Origin: Limnoperna fortunei
Taxonomy: Eukaryota; Mollusca; Bivalvia; Mytilida; Modiolidae
Assembly: GCA_944474755.1 (NCBI GenBank)
Contig: OX104112.1
Coordinates: 61,163,640-61,227,639 of the forward strand
Direction of reading: 5' to 3'
Length of the DNA stretch: 64,000 nt
Position numbers and translations under genes: made by a program. Shown one piece after another: positions 33,364-44,224 of this stretch. Each line of letters starts with the position of its first letter. Position 1 is the stretch's first letter. The notes under the pieces were generated by a model, which saw nothing but the letters and a program-made list of their open reading frames with translations, made no database searches and had not been told where the DNA came from.

Positions 33364-33875
33364 CACACGCATGTTTTATCAATCGTTAGCCACGCCTCCT
33401 TAGTTTTGATAGGATGCGAGAGTAGGGTTCAAAAATCGCCACTGGACCGTCACGGTCCTCCCCACCCGAGCTGTGTGTGGGAAACATAAAATTCAATATA
33501 GGTTATCACTGGTAGATTCGCACTAAAACCCCAAAACCCTTTTTTAGGGATAAAAGGGAAAGCGATAATATACCGTGAAACATTTTTATACAAATCAATC
33601 GCTTTAATCATAACATAAAAACTATTTCACAATACAAGTCAACTAAATTGTATATATAAACGATAAAATACCATGAAACATTTGTATACAATGTCAACAA
33701 ATTAAAATAACATAAACTCTTTTTTATAATTCAATTATAATTAAGTGTTCCACAAACGATTACCCCATCTAAAGCAAAACATCATTAAAACATCTGTCCA
33801 CACCTACAATCCCAGATGCCTAATTTATTACCATTCTTATAAACTGAACCCTATTAAAATCCTTATTATAAAATT

Positions 33876-34302
33876 AATGAAACGGGCGTAGTAAATTATA
33901 TTAAAGTTGGTATCATTGATGACATTTTATTTGTAGCCACTGGGGCGATGCCTCTGCTGGTGGACTGTTAGTCCCCGAGGGTATCACTAGCCCAGTAGTC
34001 ACACCTCGATGCTGGAAGGAATTTTCTTTCATTGATATAGTCATTGTCTAAATTAAATGCCCTGAAATTTCGAAAATTATTTTAATTCGAAGTTTTTCTA
34101 TTTTTAAGGTGTGTATAGCCTTAGCCGGATTTGGTATAACGTTTTGGCATTTTGGTGATAAAAGCTCTACAACAGCTCATTCATTTGAATTTAAAATATT
34201 GTTTGGGTTCGAGCTCCACTGATGAGTCTTGATTAGACGAAACGCGCGTCAAGCGTAGTAAATTCTATTAACCTTGGTATATTTGATAACATTTTGTCTA
34301 AG
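33876..34302. repeat. Mytilid-type dispersed repeat
   Basis: Core features: 'ccactggggcgatgcctctg', 'ctggtggactgttagtcccc', 'gagggtatcactagcccag', 'gatgagtcttgattagacga' and 'acgcgcgtcaagcgtagtaa'. The first and last ~50 bp are similar direct repeats ('aacg.gcgt..agtaaatt..att..ggtat.attgat.acatttt'). The layout matches, from memory, a very abundant Mytilus repeat and is the main basis for the taxonomic guess. Confidence 0.7.
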
Positions 34303-34457
34303 AAATAGATTATTGAGAGCGGGCTCTATGCGATTTATAACATAGTAAGACCTTATATCATAACTCATACCGAGCGATAGCGAGGTATAAAATGAGACAA
34401 TATATATGGTCTGACCATGTTCTAATTCGCATAGAGCACAAATGCAATAATCTATTT
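34303..34457. repeat. 155-bp imperfect palindrome (hairpin MITE)
   Basis: Arms run aaatagattatt...gctctatgcgat on the left and attcgcatagagc...aataatctattt on the right, with the centre at 'cgagcgatagcgag'. Size and form resemble the 2585-2736 hairpin, but the sequence differs. Confidence 0.75.
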
Positions 34458-35055
34458 CGATTCTAATATGTCTAACTAATGTTTTAAAATTTCGAGGCGG
34501 CTCTAAGAGGACGCTTTCAATGGTAATATTGTGTTTTTTAAACTAATGAGATATCTCTCGAAACAGTATGTTAAAGCAAATAATATTGACATAAACATAT
34601 ATTTATTAAATATACATACCTTTAAAGCAAACAACTTTGAGAAATCTTAACAAAATTGCATTGTTCCAGAGCGTATGTGACGTCGGAATTCTAATTGTGA
34701 CGTCAAAACATACCTTATGCTTATTAGAACCCTAACTTGTTCTCAAAACGTATGGACATCATATTAGAATTCTACTTAGCATCACTGCAAAATTGACTCG
34801 TGGATGTTCATGAAAATTAGTAACCGAAATATCTGTGTCATTCAGTGTAAACCTTATATCTGGTGGTAAATAACACATAATAAAATTTGAGAATAACATA
34901 ATAACTGTATTTTTCAGAGTTAAACGACATTAACAATTTTCGTGGCCAATCGTTCAGCTCTCTCAAATCGTGATCCATCCCAGATTGTTTCGATGAAACG
35001 TCATGGCTAAAATAGCTTTAAAAAGCCTGCAAAGAGAACAAGATTTTCAGCTATA
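34458..35055. other. Intergenic, no feature seen
   Basis: AT-rich. No frame or repeat recognised between the palindrome and the LINE fragment. Confidence 0.4.
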
Positions 35056-35340
35056 TAATTAAAATAAACAATAATGGTCCTAGTATTGATCTTTGAGGAA
35101 CACCAGAATATATATACATTGCAAAGCTCCGACGACGATTGCTTGATAACTACTCTCTGTTGCCTATTTTTTTAAAAAGCTTTTAAACTATTCTAATAAA
35201 TTTTCACTTACACCATATACGATTTTAATGTATATAATCCTTCATGCCAAACTTTGTCGAATGTGTTGGGAAAATCACGGTTTTTTTCCTTCTCGATTGA
35301 ATTTAATACAAAATTATAAACTAGTATTTCTAACAATTGA
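35056..35340 (-). mobile_element. LINE reverse transcriptase fragment (- strand)
   Basis: Read on the - strand, with stops and a frameshift, it gives FDKVWHEGL, then QQRVVIKQSSSELCNV and SGVPQRSILGPLLFI. These are RT motifs around the first catalytic Asp ('KAFDKVWH') and the 'GVPQGS-LGPLLF' block of non-LTR elements (Jockey/L2/CR1-like). The YADD motif is absent. It lies back to back with a different LINE on the + strand. Confidence 0.75.
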
Positions 35341-36790
35341 TTGACTTTGAAACAGGAAGAAAGCCAGACTGATATTTAAATATTATATTATTTCTTTACA
35401 TGTGGTTAAAAACATATTTATAAAATTTTGAAAATTGCAAGCCCAGTTATTAGTTAAGATGCCAGTTTCACAACTTATAAATAAATCTTTTAAGACATCT
35501 ACTTTTCCTGGTGGACTTAAAATCGCACACGTGGTACCCATACACACAAAAAAAATTAGTATTATGGAAAAAGCAATTATAGACCCGTCAGTGTACTGCC
35601 CACTATCTCAAAATTTTACGAACGGGTAATAGATAACCAAATTGTAAATTTTTTTAAAACAAATTTAATGTATTCCTATCTGCATTTTGATCAGATTATA
35701 GCTGTCAGGACACTTTAGTTAAAATTGCTGAAGACTGGTGTCAGTCACTAGATAAAATAAGTTAGTTGCTGCTATACTGATGGACTTGGTAAAGGCATTC
35801 GACTGTTTACCACGCGAGCTGCTCCTATTGAAACAGATATTATGGATTATCAGAAAGTGCTCTTCTTTAACTAAAAAGCTAATAATAGGCAGCAGTGTGT
35901 CAAAATTGGATCTGTATATGTTTTTCGATATTTACAAAGGCGTCCCCAAGGATCAATACTTAGCCCCGTGCTTTTCAATGTCTTTATTAACGACATCTTT
36001 CATTTTGTAAAAAATAACTTGTATTGCTACGCTGATGACAACACTCAATCATATAGCTGCCATGACTTAGGTGATCTTGTAAGAACTCTGAAAAATGAGA
36101 GTAATATTTTAATTAAATGGTTTTCAGATAACCATGCAAGCCAGTCAAGATAAATTCCGGGCAATATCAATAGGTAAAAAAGGCACATGATCTGAATATT
36201 ACTTTTAATCTAAATCATGGAAATAATATTATGTGTGAAGATGGTGTAAAATTGCTTGGTGTTACCTTTTGACTTCAGATTAAATTTCAACAGCCATAGC
36301 TCAAATATCTGTAAAATGCATCACAACAGCTCAATGAACTCGAGCGAATCTGAAATCTGCTAGGTAAGTTGTGGAAATTTATAATTTATTACTCTTTTAT
36401 ATAATCAAATTTTAATTATTGCACTTTGGTGTTGCATTTATGTATGGAAGGACACGCTAAAAAATTGGAAAAAAATTCAGGAAAGGGCTTTGCGGTTCAT
36501 ATATAATGATCGCTTGATTACATACGATCAGTTGCTTCAGAAGTCTAAAATGGCATCATTAAAACTCGAGAAGATTACGTTTACTAGCTATTGAAGTGCA
36601 TAAGATCATAAATAAACAAACACCTGTATATCTACACGATTTAATAACAATGAAAGACAATACTTACTGTTTAAGATAAAAAAATATGATGAATGTGCCA
36701 AGACGGGATTACTACAAGGTATGGCTTACACTCTAAAAGGTATGCTGGAACAAAACTGGAATGATATGTCAAATAACTTTATGGAGGAAA

Positions 36791-37675
36791 CGGGTTTTAA
36801 TACGACAGCTTATTCGTGCCAACCAACAAAAAGAAACAAAAATATTTATTTCGTTTGTACGGTTTATTAAATCGTTTGTACGATTTATTAATCCGTTTGT
36901 ACGGTTTATTAAATCGCTTGTACGGTTTATTAAATCGTTTGTACGATTTATTAAATCGTACGATTTATTTATCAGTTTGTACGTTTATTAAATCGTTTGT
37001 ACGGTTTATTAAATCGTTTGTACGGTTTATTAAATCGTTTGTACGATTTATTAATTCGTTTGTACGGTTTATTAAATCGTTTGTACGCTTAATTTAATCG
37101 TTTGTACGATTTATTAATCCGTTTGTACGGTTTATAAATCGTTTGTACGGTTTATTAAATCGTTTGTACGATTTATTAATTCGTTTGTACGGTTTATTAA
37201 ATCGTTTGTACGCTTAATTTAATCGTTTGTACGATTTATTAATCCGTTTGTACGGTTTATAAATCGTTTGTACGGTTTATTAAATCGTTTGTACGATTTA
37301 TTAATTCGTTTGTACGGTTTATTAAATCGTTTGTACGCTTAATTTAATCGTTTGTACGATTTATTAATCCGTTTGTACGGTTTATAAATCGTTTGTACGG
37401 TTTATTAAATCGTTTGTACGAGTTATTAATTCGTTTGTACGGTTTATTAAATCGTTTGTACGGTTTATTAAATCGTTTGTTCAAACGATTTAATAAACCG
37501 TACAAACGATTTAATAACTCGTACAAACGATTTAATACAAGTACAAACGATTTAATAACTCGTTCAAACGATTTTATACAAGTACAAGCGATTAAATAAA
37601 CCGTACAAACGAAATAATTTTGTTTTCTTTTTGTTGTTTGGCACGAATAAGCCATCGTATTTTAACCAGTTTTTT
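36791..37675. mobile_element. Foldback element: arrays of a 21-bp repeat between ~75-bp inverted ends
   Basis: Outer arms 36791-36865 and 37597-37673 are inverted copies ('gcttattcgtgcca', 'caacaaaaagaaa', 'atttcgtttgtacggttta'). Between them a 21-bp unit (cgtttgtacggtttattaaa + t) is repeated ~30 times on the + strand, then in reverse from ~37481. Inside is a 125-bp higher-order period (marker 'gtacgcttaattta' at 37083, 37208 and 37333). It inserted into the LINE's last coding codons. Repeat-protein-like frames here (FIKSFVRFIKSFVR, GLLNRLYGLLNRLY) exist only because 21 is a multiple of three. Confidence 0.85.
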
Positions 37676-38163
37676 TAAATGTTAAAAAGTAAATGGGAAG
37701 TGAAGGAGTGTTCTTGTGCTTTCTGTAGGTAAATACACTGCAGCATACCTTGAAGACATTAGCTGTCATATGGCTCTCTGTGCTTAAATTTGAGGCTGTA
37801 TTAGTGCTTACCGTTTTATGTATTGTCCTCTCTCCCCTTAGTTTGTGCTACATTCATATTTAGCCGTGTATATTTATTTAGAATGTCAGTCTGTGTGTGC
37901 TTATAATGTTTCAATTATAAACTGCTTTATGTCATGTATCTATAATGTCTGTGTCATTGCTTTCTTTATTTGCTTTGTACCTTTTAGCTTAGTTTTAGTC
38001 TGCATAGTTCTTTCTTTTATTGCATTGTAACTTTTACCCCAGTTTTAGTCTGCATTAGTGCTAGCGGCATTATGCTCTTTTTCTTAACTTTCTTGCTCCA
38101 CCCTTTTAACATGTATTGCATGCAGGATAAGCAATTGTCTTATGTGTTTTGATATGTTTTTGT

Positions 38164-38465
38164 ATTGTACTATATATTTATTACTACATGTATATAGTAT
38201 GTTTCAGTTTATTGTACTATATATTTATTACTACATGTATATAGTATGTTTCAGTTTATTGTACTATATATTTATTACTACATGTATATAGTATGTTTCA
38301 GTTTATTGTACTATATATTTATTACTACATGTATATAGTATGTTTCAGTTTATTGTACTGTATGTTTATTACTACATGTATATAGTATGTTTCAGTTTAT
38401 TGTACTGTATGTTTATTACTACATGTATATAGTATGTTTCAGTTTATTGTACTATATGTTTATTA
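38164..38465. repeat. 47-bp tandem array, six and a half copies
   Basis: Unit starts at 38164, 38211, 38258, 38305, 38352, 38399 and 38446 (attgtactatatatttatta...). Copies are identical or differ at one or two positions, so the expansion is recent. It lies inside the 3' UTR of the LINE ending at 38577. Confidence 0.95.
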
Positions 38466-38577
38466 TGTCTGTTAGTTGCTTTTTTCTGTCGGTTTTAAAA
38501 GCTCTACAGAGCTTATGTTTGTTGTTATATATGGCACCGACTTTAAATAAAATTTACTTGACTTGACTTGACTTGGG

Positions 38578-39195
38578 TTACTCTTTCTGGTTTTCTGTTG
38601 CGCTGTGCATGTTTGTCTATATCCGGATTTGTAACTGTCTCTTTGCTCTTGTTGTTCTGTCGGTTTTCTTTGCCATTTTTCTTGAATTATATTTTGAAGT
38701 GATGGTATATTAGAGCAGTCTTTATTTGATTTGATTTCTTATTTTTCCAGTATGTTTTAGCGTTTGCAGCATTATCTATTATAATATTATCAAGATTCTT
38801 TTCAAAATTTTCTTTTGAAACTTTTTTCAAGTTATTCACTTTATTTCATTGTTTCTTATACTCAACTAGAATTGCTGCTTTTTTTATTTATTTTTTTAAT
38901 CGATCTCCTCAATTGATTTCTCTCCTAACAGCAAAAGAAAATTTTGAAAAGAATCATTATTTCGTATGGTAACTATTTTAGATGGAATGCTTTCCCGAGC
39001 GGTGTCAAGAAACGAGTTGGTAAATATACTACAAATTTCGTTGACGTCCTCGACATCGGAAAAGTCAAATCCAATTTGTAGAGCTCAATTTTTTTTATAT
39101 TTATCAATATCCGTTTAGTCATATAACCATATATCGCGTTGAAATGAATTTGATAGATATATATTGGCCAATCTAAAAATATTATTGCATCCAAT
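38578..39195. other. Intergenic, no feature seen
   Basis: AT-rich; 'ttttgaaaagaatc' and its reverse form occur ~140 bp apart (~38790, ~38940), a weak inverted pair. No gene. Confidence 0.4.
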
Positions 39196-39212
39196 CTAAT
39201 TAAAATTATTTC

Positions 39213-39310
39213 TTTCACTTGCTCCCCCCTTTTCGCTATGATCGCTGCGTGTAGATCTGCTCTTACAACGCAGCAACCAATAACATAAAGGGGGGAGGGA
39301 GCAAGTGAAG
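39213..39310. repeat. ~98-bp inverted-repeat insert in a LINE endonuclease remnant
   Basis: 'tcacttgctcccccctt' at the left and 'aaaggggggagggagcaagt' at the right are inverted. The inner 'cgctgcgtgtag'/'ttacaacgcagc' also pairs. It interrupts the endonuclease frame described at 39340-39834. Confidence 0.6.
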
Positions 39311-39339
39311 TACTTTGCAAACGGCAGAAAATACAAAGT

Positions 39340-39834
39340 ACTGTGATCTAGATCTATCACCCGAGTTGTCTTATCGATTACACTCGTTAAATTGAATAAG
39401 TTCATTGTTTCAATTAATTTATTATTGTGAGCACTAAATAAGTCAGAATTAAAATCACCCGTAATCACAATGTGTAGCCCAACCCTATTGCATGATTAAG
39501 TCGTGTCCAGTTGTCATTGTCCGGGTCGATAAGTAAAGCAAAGTAAAAATAGATTACCTTTACCTTTAATTTCTACCCAAAGCGATTCAACGGTTTGGTT
39601 TTCGAGTGCACCTTTCCGAGTAATTGAAAAATCGCCCTTTACATAGGTTAGCAAGCCACCGCCAGATTTGTTGCGATCCTTACGAACTATAGTTTTTGAA
39701 AGTGAATCAAGATGGACGTATTCATTACTTATTGCTGAATCTAGATGGGTTTCATTTAAAGTAACTACATCAAACTCGTCCGTGAAATTTTCGAGAAATG
39801 AGAGTTTGTTTTTTATACTACGAATATTTAAATG
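39340..39834 (-). mobile_element. LINE apurinic endonuclease domain remnant (- strand)
   Basis: On the - strand: HLNIRSIKNKLSFLENF, FDVVTLNETHLDSAIS, RKDRNKSGGGLLTYVKGDFS, ESLWVEIKGKG, a stop and frameshift, then ITGDFNSDL with ETMNLFNLTSVIDKTTRV. These are the NIRS, NETHLD, GGG and GDFN blocks of the exonuclease-endonuclease-phosphatase domain of CR1-like LINEs. The SDH motif and everything downstream are missing. Confidence 0.8.
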
Positions 39835-40435
39835 AAGGTAATAACAAAATACCGAACATTACATATTGAGATTGAAGTCTCCGAGATATTGGATACAGAA
39901 GTAGTGATATTATTTACTGTGGGACCAGGATTTTTTTCAACATTTCCAATTACAAGAATAAAATGTAAAACAAACAATAGAAAAAACAGCAATTACATTT
40001 GTATTTAAACTTTGTAGTAGGGAGAGGGAGAGAAGGGAGACGACGAATAATGAACTCTTTAAATTGGTGAGTAGTTTATCTTTGTATGAAGTTACTTGAT
40101 AATTTACATTAAAATTTCTGTGGTACAGTGTATACATAAATGAAATAGCCCGAAGACTTTCTTGTACATTCACAATGCAATAATTCATTGTGTTTCAGCA
40201 TAATAATGGTGTACCCATTTGTATGCGAACTGGAAAACACGACCACCAATCACGACAAATATGTTACAAGAAACCCGTCTTTTAGAGAGATACCTTTTCA
40301 GTACACTTTTCATAATCAAATTGGGATATTACTTAGTAGAATTTATATAAATTTAAAACAAAATACAGATATCTGCACATTTCACGGTTGGTATACAAGT
40401 TATTTTGGACTAATAAATAGTTGTTGTTGTTACAA

Positions 40436-40829
40436 CATGCGCGGATCCAAGAAAAGGCGTACCGGGCGTACGCACCCCCCCCCCCCCCCCTTTAAAGAGA
40501 GAGAGAGAGAGAGAGAGAACGAGATGGTAAAACGATAGAAAAGGGAAAAAATGAGAAAACTAGTATTTCATTTAAGAAAATTCATTATTAATGGACATAG
40601 TTGAAAAATGAAGGTTAAAACAAGGGATAGAAGTAAAAAAAAACGAGTCTAGAAAACTTTGTCTGGATGGCTACCAAATGCTTCGATTCCCGGAGCTCCC
40701 GAGCTGGCGTATCCCACTTCAGCCCCTACCAGGGCGCTGCCCTGGACCTGCTGGGGGCCTCGAGCGGCCCCCACATCACTCGCCGAACTTGTACGCCTCC
40801 CCTAAAACAAATTCTTGGATCCGCCCCTG
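40436..40829. mobile_element. Short hAT-type MITE
   Basis: The right end, reversed, is caggggcggatccaag; the left end is catgcgcggatccaag (14 of 16 match). 'CAGGGGCGGATCC' is a recurrent hAT terminal motif. The interior has a C16 tract (40475-40490), an (AG)n run (~40497-40517) and a G/C-rich block (~40680-40790). No 8-bp duplication was found and there is no transposase. Confidence 0.6.
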
Positions 40830-42640
40830 CTGTATATGTGAGGAATAAAAATACAACTGCAAAGAACGAGATGTTGTGATCTTTGAACAAATGTAATTTA
40901 CACAGATAATGTAGTCTTATAGTTTATTATGCAATAATCAAACATGTATTAATGTTAGTCATGTGAATACTTTGTAGTTAGCTTATTAAACACCAGACAT
41001 CTGAATCTTATTTCTCTTTGAAGTTCCACCAAAATAAACTGTAGTTTGGTGTGACGAAATGCCATCTGTATCTAGGCGCCAGTGCTTCGTACAAATACAC
41101 TAGGGGAGCTGAAAAAATCGATAAATTGTTGTCTGAATATCAATTAATAAAAAAATGCATATAAGCAGAAGCTGAAATGTGGTGTTGGAAGTATGGTGAA
41201 GTCGTAAATATACCGACAGATATATACTTTTGTTAGAGCTAATCTAGTTATAATGTAATGCGAATTTATGCGACAAAGTGTTCATTTAGGTACTTTTCTA
41301 ACTTATAAACTACATGCACGTGCGCGTCGCTGTAATCTGATATTATTCAGTAATAGATCGCTCTCCGAATTTCTCAACCAGACGGAAAATGTAATGTTCG
41401 ATAGCCGAGGTGAATACATGAATATACATTTCTGGGGGTGATATGAATATCACAGTCAATCATTATTTTATAAAATGAATTAAGAAAATTGCATATCCTC
41501 AAAAATCTTTAAACGAAAGACGCGTCTATTGCAGACGCGTAAATGAATCAAATAAAATTGATACGATGATTGAGATTAGGACGGCTATTCTGATTGGTTA
41601 TTGATCAATTGCACTTTCGTAACTTTTATGGTAAAACAACTTGCTTGTAGTCTATTTTTGGAACGAAACACCATATTTTGATTCCATTTTAGTACTGTTA
41701 AAATTCATCATAACCCAAAAGTCGTTATTTTCGTATTTCTAATAAACCTTATGGAATATTAGAACTTATTAAACCATGTTGGACTCGGACAAGACACGTT
41801 CATTTAAAATTAGACACAAATATATGTGTAGACAAATATAGGTTGCTTTTGCTTGCATTGAAAATGTAAAACGCGTATGGAAAAAGATGACACAATTGGT
41901 CAAGTAAGTACAACTTTTGCTCTTTTTTCTGGATTGATACCTTTTGCCTGGTTCATTAAACCATCGGATTGAATCATCCTGTGAAATTACACTGAAATAT
42001 AAATGTTAACTAGTACGTCACTGATCATCAAATTACTATATTTCGTTGTTAGTTTCTTAGTTTTTTATACACCAAATAAATAAGTAAATATATGATTTTA
42101 TATTTATACATATGCATGCAAAATAAATTCGTAAGAAAAGTAGAAGTAGCAGATGATGATAAATAACAATAAGATACGGATTGCATGGGAGTGACTGTCT
42201 TGATATATTGACCGAAGCGAATCTGAGGTCTACACCTAACTGTCAATTAACTCCAATTTAACCATTTAACACGAGTTGACATAACATTTTTGCTATATTA
42301 AATAGTAGTTAGAAAGATTGTACATGCATATAAAAGTATAATAAAACCAGAGACATATAATTACATGTCTCTGATAAAACGGAATATAAATTTAGTAAAT
42401 AACAGTATAATAGAAATGCCCCTTTCATCACCCCACAGTTACATTTGGGATCATCCGTTTACAGTCAAATCAACCATTTTTGAGGTCTTAATTACTGCGA
42501 TATTATCAAACATCTCAAAACCAAAAGACTTCACATTGTACGATTGTTATTTGATGTAGAAATGGTGGTCAAAATTATTGCCTGATATAAATAAGTTTAA
42601 AACAATATTTTTTTAATTCAGTATAACAGTTGTTTTTAAT
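40830..42640. other. Intergenic, no supported feature
   Basis: AT-rich 1.8 kb. It has a small perfect hairpin 'gacgcgtctattgcagacgcgt' (41520-41541). Frames up to 65 codons are unconvincing. Confidence 0.4.
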
Positions 42641-43275
42641 TTATTTGATATGATTTACTATAACATACATTTCACAATCTCCATGACGCAGTATAACATG
42701 ATGTTCCACAATGGCGTCTTGTAATGGAGGACAACTTCCAGCATTCTTTGTTGGAATATTTCCGACTACGGCCTCACCTAATAACAATTGATATTTTAAC
42801 TAAGGTCAAATTGTTATCTTTTTCTAATGCTATTTTTTTTAATCTGGATATTTTGTATTTTATACATAATCTAAGCAGAGAATATTAGATTCAGTTAATA
42901 ATTGTATACGTTGTTAAAACGGTTAGTATGACGATGCTGCGTATTACAGATATAGATATTGAGGTTGTAAGCCTCTGGTTTGTTATTTTCTTGCTAAATA
43001 TATTATTATTCACCCTGAGTTGTTTCTTCGACTTCGTATTCCTCTGCCTCTGCAGTTGTTTGTTGTTTACTTTCGTTAGTTGTCGGCTTAATCGTTGTTG
43101 TCAGTTTATTGGTACCTCCAGTGGTGGTCATTATTTTCTGCTGTGGTTTTCTTGTAGGATTATAAAAGTCGTTCTGTTCCATAGGATCTGTTAATATATC
43201 ATCATTAAATCGTTTTATGTTATGATACTTTGTAACATATAAACTAACTTCAGTTGCCTTTATAGTTATTTTCAA
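42641..43275 (-). CDS. Uncharacterised gene, last two exons (Thr/Gln/Glu-rich protein)
   Basis: Upstream exon 43275 (perhaps from ~43312) to 43014 and last exon 42777 to 42641. The donor (cagg/gtgaat) and acceptor (ttattag/gtgagg) are in matching phase, joining ...VEETTQ to GEAVVGNIPTKNAGSCPPLQ. The frame then stays open to TAA at 42643-42641, ending EMYVIVNHIK. The intron is 236 bp. The upstream part has a Thr-rich stretch (KIMTTTGGTNKLTTTIKPTT) and an acidic one (EAEEYEVEE), suggesting an extracellular or low-complexity linker. The last exon has two Cys (SCPP and HGDCEMY). No ATG was assigned; earlier exons were not found. The family is not recognised. A chance splice between two random frames is the alternative. 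Confidence 0.45.
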
Positions 43276-43314
43276 GACACTTAAAACTAAAGATTCCGTT
43301 TTATATTATTACGG

Positions 43315-43831
43315 TTTATATTTAGATTTGTTGTTTATTTACTAGAACTAGGGTTTTGTATATTTAAACAGTACTCAATTTGTATTTGTAAATAATTCTC
43401 CACTGTAGTAGTTTATTTGATGTGGCAGTTTTCACAAGAGACAACTTGAAACACGTAATATTTAATGTGACTTGATAACATGTTCCGCAGCAACACCGTG
43501 AATATGTTCTAAACTTTAACGGGACGTCGCCGTTTAACAAGTTCTGCTGCTTATCAAATATGCTTTTTATTTATTATTTTATCTCTGTATATTTTTATTA
43601 CTACTTGCCCGCCTTCCTCGAATTCGTTCTCCCGATTCAGAGGTTCGAATTTCTGTGATAGAGCGAACGTGGACTCGGAACCCCTGACTTGGGAGGATGC
43701 TCGAATTCAATTTGGAGGCAGATTCGCACCCGTACCATAATAAATGGTTATTAAAACAGTTTTTCATGTGTGTAAATGTAATGGGTTATTAACTCTTTAA
43801 TCTTTTCATTACGATGTCACAGGTGAAATTC
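43315..43831. other. Intergenic, no supported feature
   Basis: About 0.5 kb where upstream exons of the - strand gene might be expected; none is convincing. A 62-codon - strand frame at 43579-43767 has no recognised relatives. Confidence 0.35.
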
Positions 43832-44155
43832 TTCCGTAAATGGCTTATTTCTGGTACAGATGAGCTCACGCGCACACGCCTGTACTTGCTTCGTCATCCA
43901 ATTAAAACGCCAGAAACAAGAACATTGTTATGGAAGCATAAAAACGTTCTTGTTTGACGTTCTAGTTTCCGGTGTTCTCATTGGACGTCACAATGAAGTC
44001 TAAAACAATGGAGAGTCTATATGAGCGATGTGAAAGATGTTGGTTTACGAAGAAATAGGTACTTTCACGCGCTTTTGGGAAAGCCCGTGTGATCTTTCAC
44101 TCGTGAAAGATCAACCGGTCTTCCCCATATCGCATGAAAGAACCTATTATTCTTG
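43832..44155. repeat. Dispersed ~350-400-bp repeat, copy 2
   Basis: Homologous to 9774-10175, same orientation, starting 'cttccgtaaatggctta'. Its 3' part 'ctttcactcgtgaaagatca' is close to self-complementary. Confidence 0.65.
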
Positions 44156-44224
44156 AACCTTTTCATTACGATGTCACAGATGGATTAAGTTTTTGCAAAC
44201 ATGCAAATTTATGGGGGGTTTTAC

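Larger units (their letters stand above)
31782..33902. mobile_element. ~2.07-kb segment between 27-bp perfect direct repeats
   Basis: Positions 31782-31808 and 33876-33902 are the same 27 bases (aatgaaacgggcgtagtaaa...), differing immediately outside. Removing one repeat and 31809-33875 would leave a continuous mytilid-type repeat (see 33876-34302), which suggests an insertion. The inside holds a ~220-bp segment present twice (31811-32032 and 32423-32641) and a separate inverted-repeat element at 32964-33363. No transposase or RT was recognised. A 27-bp duplication is long for a DNA transposon; recombination between repeats is an alternative. Confidence 0.5.
35434..38577 (+). mobile_element. 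Decayed CR1-like LINE, RT to 3' tail, interrupted by a foldback element
   Basis: Frame pieces in order: PVSQLINKSFKTSTFPGGLK (35458), AILMDLVKAFDCLPRELLLL (~35773; catalytic Asp in AFD), GVPKDQY followed after a frameshift by LFNVFINDIFHFVKNNLYC with YADDN (35970-36030), IQERALRFIYNDR-like (~36475), MNVPRRDYYK-like (~36690). The C-terminal end KSKWEVKECSCAFCR and stop (to ~37728) lie on the far side of the 36791-37675 foldback. The 3' UTR includes the 47-bp array and ends in AATAAA plus a (TTGAC)n tail at 38559-38576, a usual CR1-type 3' end. Many stops; inactive. Confidence 0.85.

Noticed and set aside
36840..37600. CRISPR-like regular repetition
   Set aside because: The units are contiguous 21-bp repeats without unique spacers, in eukaryotic DNA. 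The same holds for the 47-, 122- and 156-bp arrays.
36761..37655. Repeat-protein-like frames (FIKSFVR and GLLNRLY types) on both strands
   Set aside because: They are translations of a 21-bp minisatellite whose length is a multiple of three; nothing else suggests a gene.
40188..40538. 116-codon + strand frame after a tttcag site
   Set aside because: Two frames are open over the same stretch, the end runs into a MITE and poly-C tract, and no splice partner or homologue is recognisable.
43579..43767. 62-codon - strand frame as an upstream exon of the Thr-rich gene
   Set aside because: No matching splice sites in phase with 43275-43312 were found.
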